Below are positions 58,846-64,000 of a stretch of 64,000 nt of DNA, piece by piece. This DNA is from Torreya grandis (lineage: Eukaryota > Streptophyta > Pinopsida > Cupressales > Taxaceae). Each line of letters begins with the position of its first letter. The first letter of the stretch is position 1. Made by a program: the position numbers and the translations under genes. The stretch is taken from contig JARHVA010001472.1 of the NCBI GenBank assembly GCA_037957365.1, positions 1,054,001 to 1,118,000 of the forward strand. The letters run 5' to 3'. A model generated the notes under the pieces. That model saw only the letters and a list, made by a program, of their open reading frames with translations, was not told the DNA's origin and did no database searches.

Positions 58846-58898
58846 TTGAACCCATTGAACCCTATTAAACCAAAATGGTTTGAGGTTCAATGGTTCAA
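58846..58898. repeat. GGTTCAA-rich inverted repeat
   Basis: The left arm TTGAACCCATTGAACC plus AAACCA pairs with TGGTTT plus GGTTCAATGGTTCAA with one bulged C, a few unpaired bases and a 3-base loop. Further GGTTCAA or TTGAACC copies lie at about 58914, 58958 and 59040. Confidence 0.85.
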
Positions 58899-59130
58899 TG
58901 GTTTGTGTTTCAATGGTTCAATCCTTGTTTAGATGCTTGCCGATGGACACTTTTGATTGAACCAAGGCACTGACCCAATCCTGAAGATGACCAAGTGTTG
59001 GAAATTGGTTCTTTTGATTGAACTCGTCTGTAGAAGCCTTTGAACCTATTGAACCTACTATTCCCATTACTAAAAAATATTGAAAAATGTGGAATTAGAA
59101 AGCTCAGAACAAATTTTGAAAAGGGGAGAG

Positions 59131-59422
59131 ACAATTTTGGTCACGCAAGAAAGACCAAACTAGTTCATATGTTGTCCCAAAAATGAGAAAGATATTTTTG
59201 GGGACAATAGCTAGCTCCAGTTGGGGAACTTCCGTCAGATGAAAACTTAAAAAAGCTGAGGGGAGTAGAAACTAGAATCTCCAGTGCCTTGAAGTATGCC
59301 ATTGGGCTATGGAGTCGTGCTACCCAAAAAGAAAGGCTCCAAAAAATGAAAATGAAAAGCACAAAAATAGAAACAAAAGACTATAAAAATATACATATGT
59401 ACAGGGGAGCTCATCCGATACT
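59131..59422 (-). other. 3' untranslated region of the Tat-type element
   Basis: Between the pol stop and the putative LTR. A 65-codon minus-strand open frame (59362-59165) is present. I cannot say if it is coding; its position suggests 3' UTR. Confidence 0.45.
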
Positions 59423-60305
59423 TCAAGAGTTGAAGTGCTTCAGATGCTACCCATTATGAGGTAGAGAAAAGAGAGTGCCATCTTGATACTTCAATAGGAA
59501 ACTATTTTCACCATTGAGCTGATGAATAGTAAAAGGGCCCCTCCACAGGGAATTAAACTTTCTGTGCATCCCTTTTGGCTCTCTTCTCTTTTCCCATAGC
59601 AAGACTTAATCTCCAATCTAGAAATCATGATTCTTTGCTTTTTGGTCAAAGAGCTTCTTCACCAAACCTTGATGGGCGGCAATTTGATCGACCACTGCAG
59701 TTCTCTACTCTTCTAGCTCAGTTAGGCACATGATCCTCTTATCAAGGGTGCTTTCATACGTTTGATCTTCAATTGCCTTAGTTAATTTTAGTGCTGGCAA
59801 TTCCAAGGCGATTGGTATTTTAGCATTGATTCCATAAAGAAGTTGGAAAGGAGACATACCAATTACCCTCTTTGGCATAATTCTATCTGTCCATAGAGCA
59901 TCAACCAATGCTTTATGCCACGTCCTTTGGTTGTCATCTACCAGCTTCTTGATGATAGCCACCAAGTTCTTATTACTTGATTCAGCCTATCCATTCCCTT
60001 GTGGAAAGTAATTAGAAGAGTGGGAGAGCATAATCCCATAGTGGAAATAGAATTGAGTAATCTTTTGGGAAGTGAAACAAGCTGCATTATCAGTGACAAT
60101 CTTGGTCGGGACCCCAAACCTGAAGATGATGTTCTCCTTGAGGAAATTGCATACTACTTCTGATGTAGCATGTTTGGTTGGAACATCTTCCACCCATTTG
60201 GTGAAGTAGTCTATTGCTATAAGGACATAATCATGTCTAGCACGTGAAGATGGGTTTACAGCTCCAATAAAGTCAATTCCCCATTGCTAGAATGGCTCCT
60301 CTATG
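59423..60305 (-). pseudogene. Integrase core and C-terminal region
   Basis: Integrase inserts element cDNA in the nucleus. The catalytic triad is visible: first Asp in QWGIDFIGAV (near 60270), second Asp in TKIVTDNAACFTSQ (near 60090), Glu in AESSNK just after an in-frame TAG (near 59980). Spacing of second Asp to Glu is about 35 residues, as in DD35E. Afterwards come WHKALVDALWTDR and SPFQLLYGINAKIPI, then a C-terminal LWEKRREPKGMHRKFNSLWR with GPFTI and a terminal TGA at 59423-59425. No chromodomain follows, consistent with a non-chromovirus. Three or more stops make it inactive. Confidence 0.88.
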
Positions 60306-60339
60306 ACCACTGGCTTGAGAGGCAGGGCAACTAACTTGG

Positions 60340-60540
60340 GTCTTCCGATGAACTACTGGCATAGTTCACACTCCCTAACCCACTTGTATGCATCTTGAAA
60401 GAGAGTTGGCCAATAATACCTGGCCCACAAGATCTTATGGGCAGTCATAGGAGCAAAAAAATGTCCTCCATAGGCTGAATTGTGGAAGGACTTTAGAAGT
60501 AGGCTTTGCTGCTCCTTGTCCACACAATGAAGAAACATTC
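60340..60540 (-). pseudogene. Integrase N-terminal zinc-binding (HHCC) domain
   Basis: HNSAYGGHF supplies the two His and CELC the two Cys, with ILWARYYWPTLFQDAYKWV between them, the standard H-x6-H and C-x2-C of gypsy integrases. A TAG follows the second Cys. Confidence 0.88.
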
Positions 60541-60739
60541 CATCAAGGCTCCTCTTGTATAGGCCATTGTCCTAGAGGACAAAATTTGTAGATTTTAGCT
60601 TGATGGTTCTCCTTTCTTTATAAGATAGGTGAGTAGGACACTCATCATAAGTAAGGTAATAAGCAATACATGAATACCACTCATTCATGGTGGAGACAAA
60701 GAGGACTATTGGCATGTCATCCACCTCTGATTCTTCATG

Positions 60740-61200
60740 CTCTGTTCCTCCCAGCTTGTTATCAACAATTAGTTGGCATAGCCCCTTCCCACACACCAAC
60801 TTTGTTGGTTTGATGACTAGATCAAACTCTTGGATCTTTGCAACCCAATTGCCTCTTTTCATCCCAAACTCCTACTGAGTCAGTATGGATTTGACTGTGG
60901 TGTCAGGAACCAAGGCAGTAGTGTGTGAATTTAAGATGTAGAAGTGGAAGTGCTTCACTGCCTTCACCACTGCATAAACATGCTTCTCCTTGTTTGAGTA
61001 CTTTAGCTCATGAGCTTTGAGAGGATAACTCATGAAGGAAATGGGGGTTTCCATACCTTCTTTATTCTATTGAATTAGAATTGCTGAAAATGTATGTTCT
61101 TAAGCATAGCTATAAATGGTGATCTCTTTTTTATAGTCTGGACAAGCCAGAATTGGAGCATGGGCAATGGTAGTCTTGATATTCTCAAATAATGACCTGC
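60740..61200 (-). pseudogene. Gypsy RNase H (RT-connected) domain
   Basis: From about 61200 the minus strand reads FSWTEEGRSLFENIKTTI and ACPDYKKEITIYSYA, a stop, then TPISFMSYPLKAHELKYSNK, HVYAVVKAVKHFHFYILNSH and WVAKIQEFDLVIKPTKLV. This is the standard RNase H adjacent to RT in gypsy Pol. The Glu of the SNKEKHVYA helix is present. The first catalytic Asp position is replaced (IYSYA, where gypsy has a D-A or S-A type strand), as happens in dual-RNase-H elements in which this domain is relieved of duty. Confidence 0.8.
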
Positions 61201-61229
61201 CTTCTTCAGTCCAGCTGAAGGTGGCCTTT

Positions 61230-62020
61230 CCCTTCATCATGTTTACAATGTGCCCAGCCTTCTCAAAAAACTTAGGGATGAACCTCCGTAAGAAATTTAG
61301 CTTTCCAAAGAAAGAGTGAACAATAGTCTTACTTATGGGCAAGAAAAGCTCTTGGATAGACTTGACTCTGTCTGAGTCAATCTTTATGCCTCCTTTGGAC
61401 ATGATGTGCCTGAGAAGTTTCCCCTCTGCTACTCCAAAAACTGACTTCTTGGGGTTTAAATAAATGCCATTCTGGCGGTAGTGTTCCAACACTTGTTGTA
61501 AATGGCTCACATGATCTTGGTGATGCTTATAGAAGACAATTAAGTCATCAAGATAAACTATAATGAACTTACCCATCTCATCCTTGAAGGCAAGGTCCAT
61601 TGCTCGTTAGAAGGTGGCGCCAGCATTTATCAAGCCAAAAGGCATTCTTCTATATGCAAATTGCCCTAGGGCATGGTGAAAGCAGTCTTATGCTGGTCTG
61701 CTTCACCAACCTAAACTTGATTATATCTTGAGAATCCATCTAGAATTGATAACATTTTTGAGCCCGTCACTGTCTGCAACACTTGATCCATGATTGGCAA
61801 AGGATAATTATCCTTCAAAGATGCCTAATTCAAGTTTCTAAAATCCACATAAAGGAAAATTTCACCATTCTTCTTCCTCACAGGCACTATAATGTCAATC
61901 CATGTGGAATGATGGATTGGGAAGATTATCCTAGCATTTAGCATCTTTTGTATCTCAGATAAAATAGTACCTAATATTTTTGGATTATAATGCCTAGACT
62001 TTTGCCTGTAAGGCATTGAA
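61230..62020 (-). pseudogene. Reverse transcriptase with stop codons and a frameshift
   Basis: RT copies element RNA to DNA. N-terminal part (62016-61825): MLNARIIFPIHHSTWIDIIV, VRKKNGEIFLYVDFRNLN. After a TAG come DNYPLPIMDQVL and SILDGFSRYNQV. A TAG at 61666-61668 (Trp codon in relatives) and a one-base loss at about 61660-61665 shift the frame. The remainder (61600-61230) has the catalytic FIIVYLDDLIVFYKH and GIYLNPKKSVFGVAEGKLL. Motif order and spacing are normal. Both polymerase Asp residues are present in YLDD, so decay is by stops and the frameshift, not by loss of the active site. Confidence 0.92.
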
Positions 62021-62029
62021 TCAGCCTTG

Positions 62030-62515
62030 AGAGGAATGTCATGTTGAATTTCATTAGATCAGAGTGATTTTAGGTCATCATAGGAGTATGCTAGGATGTC
62101 CATGTATTGGTTAAGCAAAGTGGTGAACTTGAAATGCTCTTCAAGAGTACAACATTTCCCAATGTTCACCATCTTGGGGTCTTCCTTGGTTCTTAGATTT
62201 ACTTGATCAAACTCCTGAGAGGAGCTTGAATTCATTTGCTACTATTTGATGAGTCTATCATGCTTATCAAATAGCTTCTCAAAGGAAACCAGGCCTTTGG
62301 GAATCTTATTCCCTTATAATTGCAAGAACTCCTCACCTGTGCTTAAACTTGATTCAGGGGTTAGTTCAGGTTTTTGAGATTCACTACCTTCAAAATGTAG
62401 CCATTCAAAGCTGTCCTTTTGCTCTAGAAAGGCAATGATTTGATTATCATTATTGAATACCTACCAATGAATAATATTATTAGGTACACTTGGCTAAAAG
62501 ACCAACTCAATGGTG
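62030..62515 (-). pseudogene. Linker between the extra RNase H and RT
   Basis: Readable minus-strand text such as FNNDNQIIAFLEQKDSFEWL and NKIPKGLVSFEKLFDKHDR, with stops, continues the polyprotein between the domains. No domain name can be given. Confidence 0.6.
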
Positions 62516-62519
62516 TACC

Positions 62520-63012
62520 TATCTCCTTTGAAGTCTGGGTGGGGGATCAAGAGGGTAGTTGAAACAGCTAGTGCATCAGCTCGGTCATTAAATTCTCTAG
62601 GGACTGTAGAGATGCTGAAAGCATCAAAGTTTTCAATTTCATCCTAGACTAGATTACGATAGTGGCATAATTTTTTATTCTTGGTTTGATACAAGTTCTT
62701 CACCTGACAAACCACCCATTTAGCATCTCCTTTAGCATGAAGGAGTTTGATGCCCTTGTCCCTAGCAGCTTTCAATTCAAGCAACAAAGATTCATACTCA
62801 GCTATGTTATTAGTGTTGCTAAACTTTAACTTATAGGATGAAAGAAAAATATCTCCTTGAGGGGATATCAGCACAACTTTGGCTCCTGAACTAGTGGAGG
62901 AGTAGCTGTCATCAAATTCAAGAATCCATACCTCTTTTGATACTGATTTCCCCTTGGATTCTTCTTCATTTAGAGGTGGAGATACTTCCACACTTACCTC
63001 ATGCTCAGCCAA
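62520..63012 (-). pseudogene. Additional (archaeal-type) RNase H between protease and RT
   Basis: A second RNase H, of the kind acquired by Tat-lineage plant gypsy elements. VWILEFDDSYSSTSSGAKVV contains the first catalytic Asp (FDD). NTNNIAEYESLLLELKAA supplies the Glu and LLHAKGDAKWVVCQV the second Asp. After a TAG comes FSISTVPREFNDRADALAV, with the last Asp. All four acidic residues remain. The position upstream of RT differs from the better-known RT-RNase H-extra RNase H-integrase order of Ogre/Tat elements. The first 30 residues are a polar, Glu-rich linker. Confidence 0.82.
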
Positions 63013-63084
63013 TTCCTCTATTGTTCCACCTGAATGAATCTCTAGGTTGTCACCTATAGGAGCTTCACCAGCTACCTCATGAAC

Positions 63085-63560
63085 TTAATCCATGGATAGA
63101 AAGTAGTTGCCTATGCCTGAAGACTCAAACAAAATTTGAGCTTCAGGTGCTGAGGTCTGGGTAACTACATATTTTGCTTCCTTTTTAGGGAGTAGCCTCT
63201 TCATAACACCTTTGACTAAAATCCTCACTTTTGATAAATCCATGCTTAATTCACCACCAACATCCTTGTAGAAATTACACCCAAGAAGGATGCCATATGA
63301 TGCTGGGACATCTGCTACCAAGACAATCATCTTGATTCTTTTGTCTAGAAAGGCAGCAAATGCAAATGGGACGTCTTGAATTTGCCCCAGCAGTGGCACT
63401 TATTTTTTCTCCATGGAGAAGCATCTACCAAATGTCTTGGTTAGTGTGAGGTCAAGGGATTTGGCTACCTTAACAGGCATGACATTGTCTGAAGCTCTAG
63501 AGTCAATGATGTAATTGTTCAGCTACCATCCATTTATTAGCAATGAGACATAAAAAGGTT
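63085..63560 (-). pseudogene. Aspartic protease remnant
   Basis: Active-site region near 63505-63480: NNYIIDSRASDNVMPVKVAK. The D-S-G-A of the family has become D-S-R-A, a G to A change that would kill it. The rest (63399-63085) is open: QIQDVPFAFAAFLDKRIKMI, VADVPASYGILLGCNFYKDV (the conserved LG-x-x-F/W position) and a polar tail. A TAA lies near 63400. Confidence 0.75.
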
Positions 63561-63599
63561 CAATCCTACTAGGAGCAGTAGGAGGGGTAATGGCAAGAT

Positions 63600-64000
63600 T
63601 GTTCCTGGTGGGTGCATCCTTGGGGGGATCATGTGTCACTTTAGGAACTACTTGTTCAATAGAGATGTTTTGGTTTTTAACACACTGAACCAATTTATCT
63701 AATTGCTCAGGATGGGATTATAAAAATTCAAATTCAGACATTTGAATTTTGGTTTTTCTTTATATGGTCAATTATGTCAAATGCCTAGAATGAGCTAGGA
63801 GCAGAGGATGGGAGTTAATCCTTTTAATTTTTGAAAGGGGGAGGATTGGACTGTGAATTTGAAGTAGAATGCGTAGGGGCATTTGAGCTACTTTACTTTC
63901 TTGTAATCATCAGGGCCTTTGGCTAGAAAGGAAGAGTGGATCCTCGCTTAGCAATTGAAATTGTTGGTTGAGGTCACTCCTTTGCTTTCTCCTTATCAGC
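63600..64000 (-). pseudogene. Gag C-terminal tail, truncated by the window edge
   Basis: Low-complexity Ser/Pro/Asn-rich frame with stops, for example HSTSNSQSNPPPFKN and SIAKRGSTLPS, as in the region between capsid and protease of related elements. The capsid part lies outside the window. Confidence 0.5.

Larger units (their letters stand above)
57200..59130 (-). repeat. Putative 3' LTR of the Tat-type gypsy element
   Basis: It lies 3' of the pol remnant on the minus strand. A minus-strand TATA-like CTCTATATAATTT is at 57426-57439. Upstream of it on the minus strand are eleven short G-box-like repeats and a strong hairpin, which fits a long U3. The partner LTR would be outside the window, so the limits given are only a guess. 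Confidence 0.4.
59423..64000 (-). mobile_element. Tat-type Ty3/gypsy pol with two RNase H domains, runs off the right edge
   Basis: Minus-strand order from the right edge: gag tail (64000-63600), protease (about 63560-63085), an extra archaeal-type RNase H (62990-62520), RT (62020-61230), the gypsy RNase H (61200-60740), and integrase zinc-binding domain, catalytic core and C-terminal part (60540-59423). Protease, first RNase H and the start of RT are in one frame. From about 61665 onward the rest is in another frame, so a single one-base indel plus scattered stops are the main damage. Stops are mostly at positions explainable by C to T or G to A changes (TGG or CAA codons), typical of methylated element decay. 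Confidence 0.88.

Noticed and set aside
1..64000. Direct search for CRISPR arrays, tRNA or rRNA genes and bacterial-type operons
   Set aside because: None seen; the window is eukaryotic repeat DNA.

Overview
The window looks like intergenic DNA from a large, AT-rich plant genome. It contains many retrotransposon remnants in different states of decay, long dinucleotide repeats, and no host gene that I can support. Six or more Ty3/gypsy copies, a Ty1/copia 3' end, a LINE with RNase H, and primer-binding sites matching plant initiator-Met tRNA all point to a seed plant. A conifer or other gymnosperm is my best guess, from the density of old, unremoved insertions; that is inference only. I see no tRNA, rRNA or CRISPR.

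Layout. 1-3.3 kb: decayed plus-strand gypsy gag-protease. 3.5-4.4 kb: a minisatellite and a (CA)n tract. 5.6-8.7 kb: a broken minus-strand reading frame of unknown identity. 10.3-11.25 kb: a minus-strand chromovirus remnant in which a zinc knuckle and protease lie next to a chromodomain, with RT and integrase missing. 12.7-16.0 kb: an old LTR split by a LINE (12845-15685, minus strand, perfect 19-bp target duplication). The LINE carries an RNase H and, 3' of it, a further long reading frame I do not recognise. 16.9-20.2 kb: minus-strand gypsy gag-protease with a 0.67-kb tandem duplication. 22.35-22.8 kb: 3' end of a plus-strand copia element.

24536-29384 holds the youngest element. It is a complete 4.85-kb LTR retrotransposon with about 97% identical LTRs, TSD TAGTG, PBS and PPT, encoding only Gag and protease. 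30.2-31.1 kb is a 473-bp tandem duplication. 33.2-52 kb holds two related minus-strand gypsy elements with very long LTRs (A and B). B was later hit by a 1412-bp solo LTR (TSD GTCCC) and by another LTR fragment with a PBS. 53.4-56.6 kb is a probable third relative with internal repeats. 57.2 kb to the right edge is a minus-strand Tat-type gypsy: a putative LTR with eleven G-box/ABRE-like repeats upstream of a TATA box, then integrase, RNase H, RT, a second RNase H and protease. It is broken by stops and one frameshift, and its gag runs off the window.

How it fits together: nothing here forms a host pathway. A recurrent theme is that most gypsy copies retain gag and protease but show no RT or integrase, so mobilisation in trans may be common here. 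The rightmost element is the only one with a recognisable RT-INT module, and it too is broken.
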